Source: Ferrimonas sp. YFM (GTDB taxonomy: Bacteria; Pseudomonadota; Gammaproteobacteria; Enterobacterales; Shewanellaceae). From it: 64,000 nt of DNA. Shown here piece by piece: positions 48,872 to 57,786 of the stretch; position 1 is the stretch's first letter; every line of letters starts with the position of its first letter. The notes beneath the pieces were generated by a model. That model saw only the letters and a list, made by a program, of their open reading frames with translations, had not been told where the DNA came from and searched no databases. The position numbers and the translations under genes were made by a program. The DNA is taken from positions 2,294,001-2,358,000 of the forward strand of contig NZ_AP027368.1 in assembly GCF_030296015.1 (NCBI RefSeq). The letters run 5' to 3'.

Positions 48872-51455
48872 CCAGTCAGCCCGGGTGCGACGCAAGCGTC
48901 TGCTCTCCCCCATCTGGATTCTGCCCATACTGGCGACGGTACTGGGCGCCTGGCTGCTTTTCACCTACGTCAAGCAGCAGGGTACCGAGATCACCATACG
49001 TTTCCCCGACGCCAACGGCATCGAGGCCCGCAAGACCCTGGTGAAATACCAGGGCCTGGTGGTGGGGATGGTGCAAGAGGTGTCCCTTAACTCGGATCGT
49101 CTGTCGGTGAACGTCACCGTCAAGATGGACCACACGGTGGACGACCTGCTCAGGGTTCAGACCCGATTCTGGCTGGTGAGCCCCAAGGCGTCACTGACCG
49201 GAGTCGAGGGACTGGACGCTCTTTTCTCCGGCAACTACATCGCCATGAAACCCGGCGAGGGAGAGCGACTGGTCCGCTTCGAAGCGGACATCATGGCCCC
49301 CACCTCGGAGGAGGACTCCACCCTGATCCAGCTGATTGCCGACAAGGGCGGATCCCTGGACGCCGGATCCGGGGTCTATTTCCAGCAGATCAAGGTGGGC
49401 AGCATCCTTCAGTCCAGACTGGACCCCCAGAGCAAAAAGGTGCAGGTCACCGCCCAGATCGACGCCAACTACGCTCCCCTGGTCAAGGAAAGCTCCCATT
49501 TCTGGAACGTCTCCGGCCTGTCCGCCAACGCCTCATTGGGGGGCGTCAAGCTGGAGCTGGAAAGCATCGCCAGCCTGCTCACCGGCGGGGTGGCGTTCGA
49601 CTCTCCCGAGGCCAGCCCTCAGGCCAAGAGCGGCAGCAGCTTCCGACTCTATGAAAACAGAGAAGCCGCCACCCAGGATCATTTCGTCGACTTCGACGCC
49701 GCCAGCGCCGAAGGGCTTAAGGTGGGCAGCAAGATTCGTTTGCTGGGTGTCGATGTCGGCGAGCTCACCGACATCCGGGTTAACGGCAACCGGGTCTCCC
49801 TGACCGGTGCCATTCGCGACAGCTACCGTCACATCCTGGTGTCCGGCACCCGCTTCTGGCAGGTCAAAGGACAACTCTCCCTGCGCGGCGTGCGCAATCT
49901 GGGCAATCTGGTGCTGGGGGATTTCATCAACGTCTCCGTGGGCAGCGGCGCCCCTCAGGACGCGTTTCTACTGGAGGCCAGCAAGCCCGATGAGGCCCGC
50001 CAGGGTCAGGCGGTCACCCTGCACCGACGGGACGCGGCGGGGCTGAGCGAAGGCTCTCCGGTGCACTACAACCAGCTGCAGGTAGGTGAAGTACTGAGTC
50101 TGGGACTGGACCAGCAGGACAGAATCAGCGTCAGGATCTGGCTGAACGCCCCCTACGACGCCCTGCTGGGCGGCGACAGCCAGTTCTGGCTGACTCAGGG
50201 GGTGAGGGTTCAGGCGGACCTGTCCACCCTGACCCTGGAAGCCGATCCCTTGCCGCAGCTGATCTCAGGCGGCATCGCCTTCTCCAAGGGTACCCCCGAC
50301 TCACAGGCCCGAAAAGAGGGCTATCCACTGCTGGACCGTCCCGGCTCAGACGAGGCCCCCGAGCCCCTGTGGCTGAGACTTACCGCCGATGAGGCCGATG
50401 GCCTGGCCCCGGGCGCCCCGGTTTACTACCGACAACTGGAGGTGGGCCAGGTGGAGAAGGTGCGTCTGGCCGACGAGGGGTTCCAGATCAGCCTGACTCT
50501 GGATGGCGACTACGCCAGGTTGTTCTCCAACGCCAGTCGCTTCTGGCGCTACTCCGGGCTGCGCATTCACGGTTCTTTGACCAACTTCGAGGTGGACACC
50601 GCCGCGGCCATGGCGCTGCTGCGCGGCGGCATCGCCTTCGATAACCTCGAAGGGTTGGAGCAGCCGCAGCGGGATCGCTGGCTCTACGCCAACCGCGATG
50701 ACGCCCTGACCCCGGCCCTGCGCATTCAGATCACCCTGGATGCCGATGCCGACCTTCAGCCCGGGGCACCGGTGAAGTATCACCAGCAGAGCCTGGGCAA
50801 AGTGGAGCGGGTCAGCCTCAATGGCGAGCTGTCGACCCTGACCGCCACCCTGGCACTGGATCCCAAGTGGGCGGACCGTTTTGCCGTCGAAGGCACACGC
50901 TATTACCTGGCGGAAGCGGAGCTCGGCTTTGGCGGAACCAAGAATCTGTCCAACCTGGTGCTGGGCAATCACCTGGCCGCCCTGCCCGGCCCGGCCGGCG
51001 CTCAAGCTCAAACCCGATTTACTGCCCTGGCAAGTGAGCCTGCCCCGGACGCACGCGCCCAGGCACTGCGACTGGTACTGACCCAGCCACAATTAGGCTC
51101 AGTGCGCATTGGCAGCCCGGTGCTCTACCGGCAGATCCCGGTCGGTAAGGTGGTCAAACAGGGCCTTGCCGGTGACGCCACCCAGGTGGAGATCACCATC
51201 GAACTGGAACCCGAGTACCGCCATCTGGTGAATCGCTCCAGCCGCTTCTGGAACGCCAGTGGCCTGACGGTGAAACTGGGCCTGTTCAGCGGCGCCGAGA
51301 TCCACACCGAATCTCTGGACACCCTGCTGATGGGCGGCATCGCCTTCGCTACACAGCAGAGCACCAATGATGAGAACCGGGCCTCGACCCTGGACCGCTT
51401 CCCCCTCCATGAGAGCTCGAGAGAGAGCTGGCTCGAGTGGAAACCGGTGTTCTAA
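48861..51455 (+). CDS. letB: LetB (YebT/MAM7), seven-MCE-domain lipid transport tunnel
   Basis: 864 residues. One N-terminal membrane helix (about 15-35), then seven MCE domains; I count seven copies of the motif G-x-PV-x-Y-x-x-x-x-VG-x-V, for example GLSEGSPVHYNQLQVGEVLS, GLAPGAPVYYRQLEVGQV and the last, VRIGSPVLYRQIPVGKV. In E. coli seven domains stack into a hexameric tunnel across the periplasm that carries phospholipids; the number here is the same. The start overlaps the second LetA half by 11 bp. A strong terminator follows. Confidence 0.95.
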   Translation: MNNNQSARVRRKRLLSPIWILPILATVLGAWLLFTYVKQQGTEITIRFPDANGIEARKTLVKYQGLVVGMVQEVSLNSDRLSVNVTVKMDHTVDDLLRVQTRFWLVSPKASLTGVEGLDALFSGNYIAMKPGEGERLVRFEADIMAPTSEEDSTLIQLIADKGGSLDAGSGVYFQQIKVGSILQSRLDPQSKKVQVTAQIDANYAPLVKESSHFWNVSGLSANASLGGVKLELESIASLLTGGVAFDSPEASPQAKSGSSFRLYENREAATQDHFVDFDAASAEGLKVGSKIRLLGVDVGELTDIRVNGNRVSLTGAIRDSYRHILVSGTRFWQVKGQLSLRGVRNLGNLVLGDFINVSVGSGAPQDAFLLEASKPDEARQGQAVTLHRRDAAGLSEGSPVHYNQLQVGEVLSLGLDQQDRISVRIWLNAPYDALLGGDSQFWLTQGVRVQADLSTLTLEADPLPQLISGGIAFSKGTPDSQARKEGYPLLDRPGSDEAPEPLWLRLTADEADGLAPGAPVYYRQLEVGQVEKVRLADEGFQISLTLDGDYARLFSNASRFWRYSGLRIHGSLTNFEVDTAAAMALLRGGIAFDNLEGLEQPQRDRWLYANRDDALTPALRIQITLDADADLQPGAPVKYHQQSLGKVERVSLNGELSTLTATLALDPKWADRFAVEGTRYYLAEAELGFGGTKNLSNLVLGNHLAALPGPAGAQAQTRFTALASEPAPDARAQALRLVLTQPQLGSVRIGSPVLYRQIPVGKVVKQGLAGDATQVEITIELEPEYRHLVNRSSRFWNASGLTVKLGLFSGAEIHTESLDTLLMGGIAFATQQSTNDENRASTLDRFPLHESSRESWLEWKPVF

Positions 51456-51463
51456 ACAAGAGA

Positions 51464-51489
51464 AAAGGCCCGCTGAAGCGGGCCTTTGT
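51464..51489. terminator. Bidirectional terminator after letB
   Basis: AAAGGCCCGCT, loop GA, AGCGGGCCTTT: an 11-bp stem between the convergent letB and SpmA/SpmB-type genes. Confidence 0.9.
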
Positions 51490-51506
51490 GTATCTGCTCC
51501 TGCCCC

Positions 51507-52736
51507 TTATCCGTAAAACAGATAAGCCACGGCGATGGCGGTGAGTATGCCCGCCAGATCGGCGGTGAGGCCACAGACCACCGCATGGCGACCATTGCGT
51601 ATCCCCACAGAGCCGAAGTAGACCGCCAGAACATAGAAGGTGGTTTCGGTGGAGCCCTGGAACATGGCCGCCAACCGACCGGCGAAGGAGTCGGCCCCAT
51701 GATGATTCATGGTCTCCACCATCATCGCCCTGGCACCTGAGCCGCTGAGCGGCTTCATCATCGCCGTGGGCAAGGCATCAACGAAACGGGCATCCACTCC
51801 CAGGGCGCCACACAGGGCGCGGATGGCATCGAGCAGCGCCTCCAGGGCACCGGAGCCTCTCAGCCAGCCGATGGCCAGCAGCATCGCCAGCAGGTAGGGC
51901 AACAGGGTGACTACCAGCTTTACCCCCTCCCCTGCACCACTGACGAAGGCATCATAAGCGTTAACCCCCCGGTACCAGGCCAGTCCCAGAAACGACATCA
52001 CCACGGCAAACAGCACCAGGGCACTGGATTGGGTGGAGAACTGTTGCAGCCCGTCGGCAGACAGGGTCATCAGATAGGCCACCAGTGCCAGTAAGCCGGC
52101 AATCAAGCCGCCGCCCCACAGCAGCACCACCCTGTCCAGCAGGTTGATGCGCTGCACCAGTGACACCGCCAACAGGCCGGCCAGGGTGGAGGCGCAGGTG
52201 GCCAACAGAATAGGAATGAACACATCCGTCGGGTGGGCCGCCCCCTGCTGGGCACGGTACATGAACACGGTCACCGGCAACAGGGTGACCGACGAGGTGT
52301 TCAGCACCAGAAACAGGATTTGGGCGTTGGTGGCCACCGAAGGGTTGGGATTGAGGCTCTGCAGGTCCTTCATCGCCTTGAGGCCCATGGGGGTAGCGGC
52401 GTTATCCAGCCCCAAGGCGTTGGCCGCCAGATTCAGGGTCACCGAACCCAGGGCGGGGTGACCCGCGGGCACCTCCGGCATCAGCCTGGAAAACAGCGGC
52501 GTCAGCAACCGTGATAACGCCTGGATGAGGCCCGTTTGCTCACCGATGCGCATCAGCCCCAGCCACAGCGCCAGCACACCCAGCAGCCCGATGAGGATCT
52601 CCACCGAGAGTGTGGCCATATCAAACAGGCTGGCGATCATCTGTGGCAACACCTGATCATTGCCCAGCATCAACCATTGCCACAGGCCGCCGGCCCCCCC
52701 AAGAAAAAACAGCGCCAGCCACAACCGATTTAGCAC
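51507..52736 (-). CDS. Fused SpmA/SpmB-type membrane protein (nucleoside-recognition domain)
   Basis: 409 residues with about ten helices. The first half resembles spore maturation protein A (GLMRIGEQTGLIQALSRLLTP, NLAANALGLDNAATPMGLKAM), the second half SpmB (LVVTLLPYLLAMLLAIGWLRGSG, DALPTAMMKPLSGSGARAMM, GSTETTFYVLAVYFGSVG). Fused forms are common in non-sporulating Gram-negatives; both halves carry Gate/nucleoside-recognition domains and are predicted transporters of unknown substrate. GTG 52736 was chosen with AAGGTGA upstream; the open frame continues to 53570 only as an antisense shadow of rsmF. The gene interrupts the letB-rsmF order known from E. coli. Confidence 0.82.
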   Translation of the reverse strand: MLNRLWLALFFLGGAGGLWQWLMLGNDQVLPQMIASLFDMATLSVEILIGLLGVLALWLGLMRIGEQTGLIQALSRLLTPLFSRLMPEVPAGHPALGSVTLNLAANALGLDNAATPMGLKAMKDLQSLNPNPSVATNAQILFLVLNTSSVTLLPVTVFMYRAQQGAAHPTDVFIPILLATCASTLAGLLAVSLVQRINLLDRVVLLWGGGLIAGLLALVAYLMTLSADGLQQFSTQSSALVLFAVVMSFLGLAWYRGVNAYDAFVSGAGEGVKLVVTLLPYLLAMLLAIGWLRGSGALEALLDAIRALCGALGVDARFVDALPTAMMKPLSGSGARAMMVETMNHHGADSFAGRLAAMFQGSTETTFYVLAVYFGSVGIRNGRHAVVCGLTADLAGILTAIAVAYLFYG

Positions 52737-52805
52737 CCGAGCATCACCTTTTTCATTTTTGTCTGTGCTATATTTGCCGCCATTTTCCAACAGCCGGAAG
52801 CCGTT

Positions 52806-54218
52806 ATGGCGAACATCAAGCAGGAATTCCTCAACTCTATCAGTGAGATTTTGCCAAGTCACCTGAGCCTTGAGGAGTTTGTTCATTACAACAGCCAGCC
52901 ACTGCGTCCCTCCATTCGCATCAATACCCTGAGGACCGACTGTGACAGCTTCATCGAGCGCATGACCCCCAAGGGTTGGCATTTCGAAGCGATCCCCTGG
53001 TGCCCACAGGGCTACTGGCTGACCCGGGACGACGACAGCGTGCAGCTGGGCAACACCCTGGAGCACCTGGCCGGGCTGTTCTACATTCAGGAAGCTTCGT
53101 CGATGATGCCCCCCTTTGTGATGGCGTCGCTCACCGAGGCCCCGAATACCCTGCTGGACATGGCCGCGGCCCCAGGGTCGAAGACCACCCAGCTGGCAGC
53201 CTGGATGGGCAACCATGGGCTGCTGATGGCCAACGAATACTCCTCCTCCCGACTGAAGGGGCTGCATGCCAACCTGTGTCGTATGGGGGTGGCCAACACC
53301 GTGCTGACCCACTTCGATGCCCAGGTGTTTGGCCACACCCTGCCGGAGACCTTTGACGCCATCTTGCTGGACGCCCCCTGCTCCGGCGAGGGCACCCTGC
53401 GCAAGGACCCGGACGCCCTGAGCAACTGGAGCCTGGAATCGGTGGAAAGCATCGCCCAGACCCAGCGGGGTCTGATTGAGTCCGGGTTTCACGCCCTGAA
53501 ACCCGGCGGCCTGATGGTTTACTCCACCTGCACCCTGAATCGTCAGGAGAACCAGGAGGTTTGCCTTCACCTTAAATCCCAGTTCGGTGACGCCGTGGAG
53601 TTTATCGATCTCTCCTCACTGTTCACCGACGCCGACAAGGCGGTCACCCCTGAAGGGTTTCTGCACATCTGGCCACAGATCTACGACAGCGAAGGCTTCT
53701 TCGTTGCCGCCCTGCGCAAGACCGCGTCCGTCGACAGCGAGCACCGTCCGCCAAGGCTGGGCCGCTTCCCCTTTACCCCGGCCTCCCGCAAGCAGCAGGA
53801 CGCGTTGCGAGACCACCTGATGGCCACCTTTGGCCTGACTCTGCCCGGCGGTGAGCTGATGGCCAGAGACAAGGAGTTGTGGCTGTTCCCACAAGGCTGT
53901 GACCGCTTCATTCCGGCGATTCGCATGCAGCGCTTGGGGGTCAAGCTGGGTGAAGAGGCCAAACACGGTTTCAAAGTCAGCCACGAAACTCTGGTGCTGC
54001 TGGGCGCAGACGCCGACAAGGCGGTAGATCTCGATGATGACGAAGCGGTGACCTACCTGATGGGCAGGGATCTTCCCCGGGACAACAGTGCCAAGGCCAA
54101 GGGCGAAGTGCTGCTGCGCTGGCAGGGTGTGCCCCTGGGCATGGCCAAATGGGTGGGCAACAAGCTGAAAAACTCACTGCCCAGGGAGCTGGTCAGGGAC
54201 AATGTCGCCAAGGTTTAG
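52806..54218 (+). CDS. rsmF: 16S rRNA m5C1407 methyltransferase RsmF
   Basis: 470 residues. NOL1/NOP2/Sun-type SAM methyltransferase with SAM motif LLDMAAAPGSKTTQLAAWM (near 117-134), catalytic Cys242 in YSTCTLNRQENQ and the resolving Cys192 in DAPCSGEGTLRKDP. The C-terminal 150 residues contain a PUA-like domain and the RsmF end KSLPREL-type sequence. It methylates C1407 of 16S rRNA in the small subunit. Divergent from the SpmA/SpmB-type gene by 69 bp, with a TATATT-like -10 element in the gap. Confidence 0.95.
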   Translation: MANIKQEFLNSISEILPSHLSLEEFVHYNSQPLRPSIRINTLRTDCDSFIERMTPKGWHFEAIPWCPQGYWLTRDDDSVQLGNTLEHLAGLFYIQEASSMMPPFVMASLTEAPNTLLDMAAAPGSKTTQLAAWMGNHGLLMANEYSSSRLKGLHANLCRMGVANTVLTHFDAQVFGHTLPETFDAILLDAPCSGEGTLRKDPDALSNWSLESVESIAQTQRGLIESGFHALKPGGLMVYSTCTLNRQENQEVCLHLKSQFGDAVEFIDLSSLFTDADKAVTPEGFLHIWPQIYDSEGFFVAALRKTASVDSEHRPPRLGRFPFTPASRKQQDALRDHLMATFGLTLPGGELMARDKELWLFPQGCDRFIPAIRMQRLGVKLGEEAKHGFKVSHETLVLLGADADKAVDLDDDEAVTYLMGRDLPRDNSAKAKGEVLLRWQGVPLGMAKWVGNKLKNSLPRELVRDNVAKV

Positions 54219-54522
54219 CCCCGCTCTGGCGTACCCTGTTGCTTTAAAGGTCGGATCAGCGACAAAACATCGTTCAGCCCTTGGCGAATGATGAATTTTT
54301 GGTCTACCTTTATTGGAGCTTTCGCAAGGGCGCGGAAACACTGCGCCCACCAGTTCCCCTAAGCCTGTGACAACTTGGAGTGGTTATGGGCTTTTTTTTG
54401 TGTTTTTTTCAAACCAATTATCCCTATCCCCATCTTTAAGACGCCCGACCATCGACGCTTGCCCCTAGCCGCAGAGTCCCTATCCCCTTGCTAAATTTTA
54501 GCTGCGCAGTAAAAACGCATAG

Positions 54523-54539
54523 ATGACGCATACCGTCAT
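54523..54539. promoter_or_regulatory. Inverted repeat ATGACG-N5-CGTCAT, possible operator
   Basis: Perfect 6-bp arms, about 70 bp upstream of the -35 box of the SnoaL operon promoter, a usual place for an activator site. The binding protein is unknown. Confidence 0.35.
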
Positions 54540-54609
54540 GTGCGGGTGAGCATCTCGGCTCATTTCACCTGTTCGAATTTATCTACCTGTTTAATACAAA
54601 GTACCGCCG

Positions 54610-54638
54610 TTGTTCTGTCGTACTCCGGGCCCTAGATT
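54610..54638 (+). promoter_or_regulatory. Sigma-70 promoter of the SnoaL operon
   Basis: -35 TTGTTC (54610-54615), 17-bp spacer, -10 TAGATT (54633-54638). The expected start near 54645 gives a leader of about 68 bases before the first ATG. Confidence 0.6.
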
Positions 54639-54712
54639 AAAAAGAGTTGCTGACACAGGGCAGTCCAAGAAGAACCCGATGTCAGCTTTAATCCTAATGT
54701 CAGGAGCTATTT

Positions 54713-55099
54713 ATGAATCAGACCAAACTCCATGAGTTTGCTCGTGCCTTCTTTGCTGCGGTGGACGACCAGCATGCCGATGGACTTCGTCCTTACCTCA
54801 GCGACAACGTCAGACTTCAAATGGCAAACTTTCCCGCCAGCCACGGCGTGGAGTCCCTTGTTGATGCATTCAAGGCCACCGAAGAGCGGTTCTCCTCCAT
54901 CACCCATGACGTGCAGGGGATCTGTATTGGAAACTGGTCTGAGGGAGATGTGGTCAGTGTGGAGGCCATTGCCCACTATGTTGTCAGAGAGGGGGGAAAC
55001 CGGGTAAGCCTGCCGGTCACCAGTACCCTTCGTCTCAATGGCGAAGGCAAGGTTGCCGATTACCGCATCTTTATCGATCCCGCTCCGGCGTTCGCCTGA
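54713..55099 (+). CDS. SnoaL/NTF2-like protein, first of pair
   Basis: 128 residues. One cone-shaped alpha-beta fold of the NTF2/SnoaL type: an N-terminal helix pair (FARAFFAAVDDQHADGLRPYL), then LSDNVRLQMANFPASHG and strands such as GDVVSVEAIAHYVVREGG and NRVSLPVTSTLRLNGEGKV. No signal peptide; cytoplasmic. Such domains bind small hydrophobic ligands or act as isomerases or hydrolases; the catalytic type cannot be read here. CAGGAGC lies upstream of the ATG. Followed after 22 bp by a second gene of the same fold: possibly a two-component heterodimer. Confidence 0.75.
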   Translation: MNQTKLHEFARAFFAAVDDQHADGLRPYLSDNVRLQMANFPASHGVESLVDAFKATEERFSSITHDVQGICIGNWSEGDVVSVEAIAHYVVREGGNRVSLPVTSTLRLNGEGKVADYRIFIDPAPAFA

Positions 55100-55121
55100 A
55101 CCACACAACAGAGGAGTAACC

Positions 55122-55565
55122 ATGACCAGCATTGCGGAAATAAACAAAGAGCGGGTTCGGGCGTTTTTCAAAACACTTGAAGCGGAAGACCCCAAAGCAG
55201 TTTCCGAGATGTTTGCCGAAGATGGCATTCACCTCAACCCTTACCACTGTGGCGTGTTTCCTGAAGGTGCCAAGGGCCCACAGGGCGTTTATGACTATTG
55301 GGCGCCAACCTTCGGCCTGTTTGATGGGATGTCCTTCCCCATCCATGAGATCTACGCCATGGAGGGTGGAGAGGGCGTATTCGTGCGCTACAGCGGCCGA
55401 ATAAAATTGAAAGATGACGCCGGTTGGTACGAAAACGACTACTACTCAACCTTCAAATTTAACGGCCAAGGCAAGATCACCGAGTATGTGGAGATTTTCA
55501 ACCCTGTCACCGCCGCCCGGGGTTTTGGGCTGCTGGGCAAACTCGTGACTTCCCCTCGCCAGTAA
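55122..55565 (+). CDS. SnoaL/NTF2-like protein, second of pair
   Basis: 147 residues from ATG 55122 with GAGGAG directly upstream; an earlier start would lie inside the first gene. NTF2-like fold: NKERVRAFFKTLEAEDPKAV, MFAEDGIHLNPYHCGVFPEG, GVFVRYSGRIKLKDDAG, KFNGQGKITEYVEIFNPV. Closely similar to SnoaL-like proteins of unknown function. The conserved acidic and tyrosine residues suggest a ligand pocket. Probably works with the first protein. A terminator hairpin lies about 100 bp downstream. Confidence 0.77.
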   Translation: MTSIAEINKERVRAFFKTLEAEDPKAVSEMFAEDGIHLNPYHCGVFPEGAKGPQGVYDYWAPTFGLFDGMSFPIHEIYAMEGGEGVFVRYSGRIKLKDDAGWYENDYYSTFKFNGQGKITEYVEIFNPVTAARGFGLLGKLVTSPRQ

Positions 55566-55669
55566 CCTCGCAACAGGCTTGGAGGGAGAATTGCTCCCAG
55601 CCTGGGGCTGCCTTTGGGGCTTAATGCCAGCGACGCCTATGGGCGTTAATCCCAGTCGCTGAATACAAC

Positions 55670-55700
55670 AAAGCCCAGTGGCGCATGGCAACTGGGCTTT
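55670..55700. terminator. Bidirectional terminator between the SnoaL pair and tatD
   Basis: AAAGCCCAGT, 11-base loop, ACTGGGCTTT: a 10-bp stem with A and T ends, between convergent genes. Confidence 0.8.
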
Positions 55701-55716
55701 GGTTTATCCGACGCGC

Positions 55717-56478
55717 TTATCGTTGAAACAGCTTGCGATAGTTCTCTGCCGTTTGACGGCACAGCTCCTCGTAGGAGCAGTGCTTCAGGTCGGCCACATA
55801 CTGGGCCACCTCTTTCACGTAAGCGGGCTGGTTCTGTTTGCCCCGGTAGGGAACCGGCGCCAGATAGGGGGAGTCGGTCTCCACCAGCAGTCTGTCCATG
55901 GGCAGCTTACGCACCACATCCCTGAGCATATCCGCATTGCGGAAAGTGACGATGCCGGAGATGGAGATTAGCAGTCCCATGTCCAGGGCCGCCCTGGCCA
56001 TCTCCCAGTTTTCGGTGAAGCAGTGCAGCACCCCAGTCACCCCCTGCCCTTCGCGCAGGACACCAAGGGTGTCCTCCCTGGCATCCCGGGTGTGGACGAT
56101 CACCGGCTTGCTCAGTTCCCGGGCCACTTCGATGTGCTCGGCAAAGGCACGCTGCTGGTCGGCGATGTTGTCTTTGCTGTAGTAGTAATCCAGGCCGGTT
56201 TCACCTATGGCCACCACCCGGGCGTCCTGAGCGTGCTGCCTGAGCCAGGCCTGATCAAACCCCTCTTTGATGTCCAGGGGGTGAACGCCACAGGAGAACA
56301 CCACCTCCTCGAAGGGCTCGGCGGCCTTTCGCATGGGCTCATAGCCTTTCTGGGATACGGACACACAAAGCATCTCCTTGACGCCCGCTTCTCTGGCTCG
56401 CTCCACTACGGGTCTGAGCAATTCAGAACTGGCGTCTTCCGCCAGGCGATCAAGGTGACAATGGGAATCGATAAGCAC
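55717..56478 (-). CDS. TatD family metal-dependent hydrolase (YcfH)
   Basis: 253 residues. TIM-barrel hydrolase with the metal site HCHLD at 6-10, GETGLDYYY near 92, VIVHTRDA near 125, HCFTEN near 151 and VETDSPYLAP near 200. TatD proteins are 3'-5' DNA exonucleases or D-tyrosyl-type nucleases with two metal ions; the ycfH branch is linked to holB in many genomes. Cytoplasmic. Last gene of the run mltG-tmk-holB-pilZ-tatD; 42 bp after pilZ. Confidence 0.92.
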   Translation of the reverse strand: MLIDSHCHLDRLAEDASSELLRPVVERAREAGVKEMLCVSVSQKGYEPMRKAAEPFEEVVFSCGVHPLDIKEGFDQAWLRQHAQDARVVAIGETGLDYYYSKDNIADQQRAFAEHIEVARELSKPVIVHTRDAREDTLGVLREGQGVTGVLHCFTENWEMARAALDMGLLISISGIVTFRNADMLRDVVRKLPMDRLLVETDSPYLAPVPYRGKQNQPAYVKEVAQYVADLKHCSYEELCRQTAENYRKLFQR

Positions 56479-56520
56479 AACTTCACTCCGGAAAATTTCG
56501 AAGCGGCAGAGCTTAAGTGG

Positions 56521-56847
56521 TTAGAGGGTCCAGGTCAATTGGCCACTGGCCAACTGATCGGCCAACAGCTGCTCGATGCGCTCCCGGTGTGGTTCGTCGC
56601 CTTCGGCAAAGGCGACGCCTACGCCCCGAGGACGTTGACTGTCCGCCTGGGGATTGGACCACACCACCTGACCCACCACCCTCTTGGTCTCACTCTCTCC
56701 GGGCAAGGTGTAGAGCAGCTCCACCCTCTGCCCCAACTCGGTAAGTTGTTCACAGGGAATGAAGAGGCCACCGGACTTGAGGAAGGCCATATAGGCCAGA
56801 TGCAGCTCATTGAGAGAGTGAAAGCTGTGGGTCAGTCTGGTGGTCAT
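56521..56847 (-). CDS. pilZ: PilZ, type IV pilus assembly protein
   Basis: 108 residues from ATG 56847 (TGGAG upstream). The sequence LAYMAFLKSGGLFIP followed by LGQRVELLYTLPGE and VVGQVVWSNP and GVGVAF is that of the founding PilZ protein of Pseudomonas (PA2960), also located next to holB. This branch lacks the RxxxR motif needed to bind cyclic-di-GMP, as here, and acts through pilus biogenesis partners (PilB, FimX). It lies between holB and tatD. Its presence suggests the cell makes type IV pili, although no pilus genes are in this window. Confidence 0.88.
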   Translation of the reverse strand: MTTRLTHSFHSLNELHLAYMAFLKSGGLFIPCEQLTELGQRVELLYTLPGESETKRVVGQVVWSNPQADSQRPRGVGVAFAEGDEPHRERIEQLLADQLASGQLTWTL

Positions 56848-56889
56848 TGAATCTCCATCTGGCAAGGGTGAAAGCCGGGTTCCCTCAAA

Positions 56890-57786
56890 CTAGTGGCGCA
56901 CCAACAATTGCTGAAACACCGCCACTGCGTTCAGCCCGGGCTGGGTTTCAAACCTTTGGTGCAGCTCTGCCACCTCTCGCGCCAGCACCTGGTAACGCGC
57001 CAGCGAGGCCACATAGGCGTGAGGATCGGCTACAAGATCAATATAGAGCAACTTCAATGCCTGCGCCGCCTGGGCATCATCCAGGCCAAAAAGCACAGGG
57101 TCGAGGACGCCGGTGTCCAGGCTTCTTTGCCAGGCCTGGCGCCAGGATTCTATGGTCTCAAGTTGCCCAGCCTCCAGGGCCTCGGCCAGCTTAAGCGGCC
57201 CGCCGAACAAACGCAGCAGGCCATCCAGCTGCTGAGGCGCCACCCGCCCCTCCCCTAACCATTGCAGCGATTGCTGTCGGGAGGGCGAGGCCACCAGCAG
57301 GCGCTGACAGCGACTGACGATGGTGGCCGGCAGACGATTCGGGGCATCACTGACCAGCAGCAGATGCACCCCGGGCGCCGGCTCCTCCAGAGTCTTGAGC
57401 AGGGCATTGGCGGCGGCGGTGTTCATGGCGTCGGCCTGGTGAATCACCACCACCCGACGACCACCCTGGTGAGCGGTGGCTTCAAGGGCGTGGATCAGCT
57501 CGCGGATCTGTTCCACCTTGATCACCCTGGGATCGGGCTGGATCACCAGGCGGTCCGGGTGATTGTCGGCGGCCAGCAGCTGACAGCCGCGACACAGGCC
57601 ACAACCTGTGCCTTGCTCGCACAAAAGCGAGTCCGCCAAAGCGTTGGCCAGTTCGGTTTTGCCTATGCCTGGGGCGCCGCAAATCAGCCAGCCATGACTG
57701 AATCGTCCGCTGGCCAGGCTCTGCTGCCAAAGCTGCCAGCTTCGTTCGAGCCAGGGCATGGCGCTTAAGGCCACAGGCAGGGTCAC
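56890..57786 (-). CDS. holB: DNA polymerase III delta-prime subunit HolB
   Basis: 298 residues. Part of the clamp loader. AAA+ fold with [21 protein letters not shown] (P-loop), zinc-binding cysteines [13 protein letters not shown] (C-x5-C-x2-C-x2-C), [12 protein letters not shown] and [19 protein letters not shown] with the SRC motif in [11 protein letters not shown] start overlapping the tmk stop (GTGA), so translation is coupled; the arrangement tmk-holB is conserved in gammaproteobacteria. Confidence 0.94.
   Translation of the reverse strand: MTLPVALSAMPWLERSWQLWQQSLASGRFSHGWLICGAPGIGKTELANALADSLLCEQGTGCGLCRGCQLLAADNHPDRLVIQPDPRVIKVEQIRELIHALEATAHQGGRRVVVIHQADAMNTAAANALLKTLEEPAPGVHLLLVSDAPNRLPATIVSRCQRLLVASPSRQQSLQWLGEGRVAPQQLDGLLRLFGGPLKLAEALEAGQLETIESWRQAWQRSLDTGVLDPVLFGLDDAQAAQALKLLYIDLVADPHAYVASLARYQVLAREVAELHQRFETQPGLNAVAVFQQLLVRH

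Larger units (their letters stand above)
54219..54712. other. Long intergenic region upstream of the SnoaL pair
   Basis: About 490 bases. It contains two copies of CCCTATCCCC (54422 and 54478), the inverted repeat ATGACG-N5-CGTCAT at 54523-54539 and a sigma-70 promoter at 54610-54638. No coding frame is convincing. A small RNA or a regulatory region with a far operator is possible; there is no RNA gene I recognise. Confidence 0.5.

Noticed and set aside
52737-53570. N-terminal extension of the SpmA/SpmB-type gene
   Set aside because: The extra codons are the complement of rsmF; GTG 52736 has a ribosome site and fits the family start.
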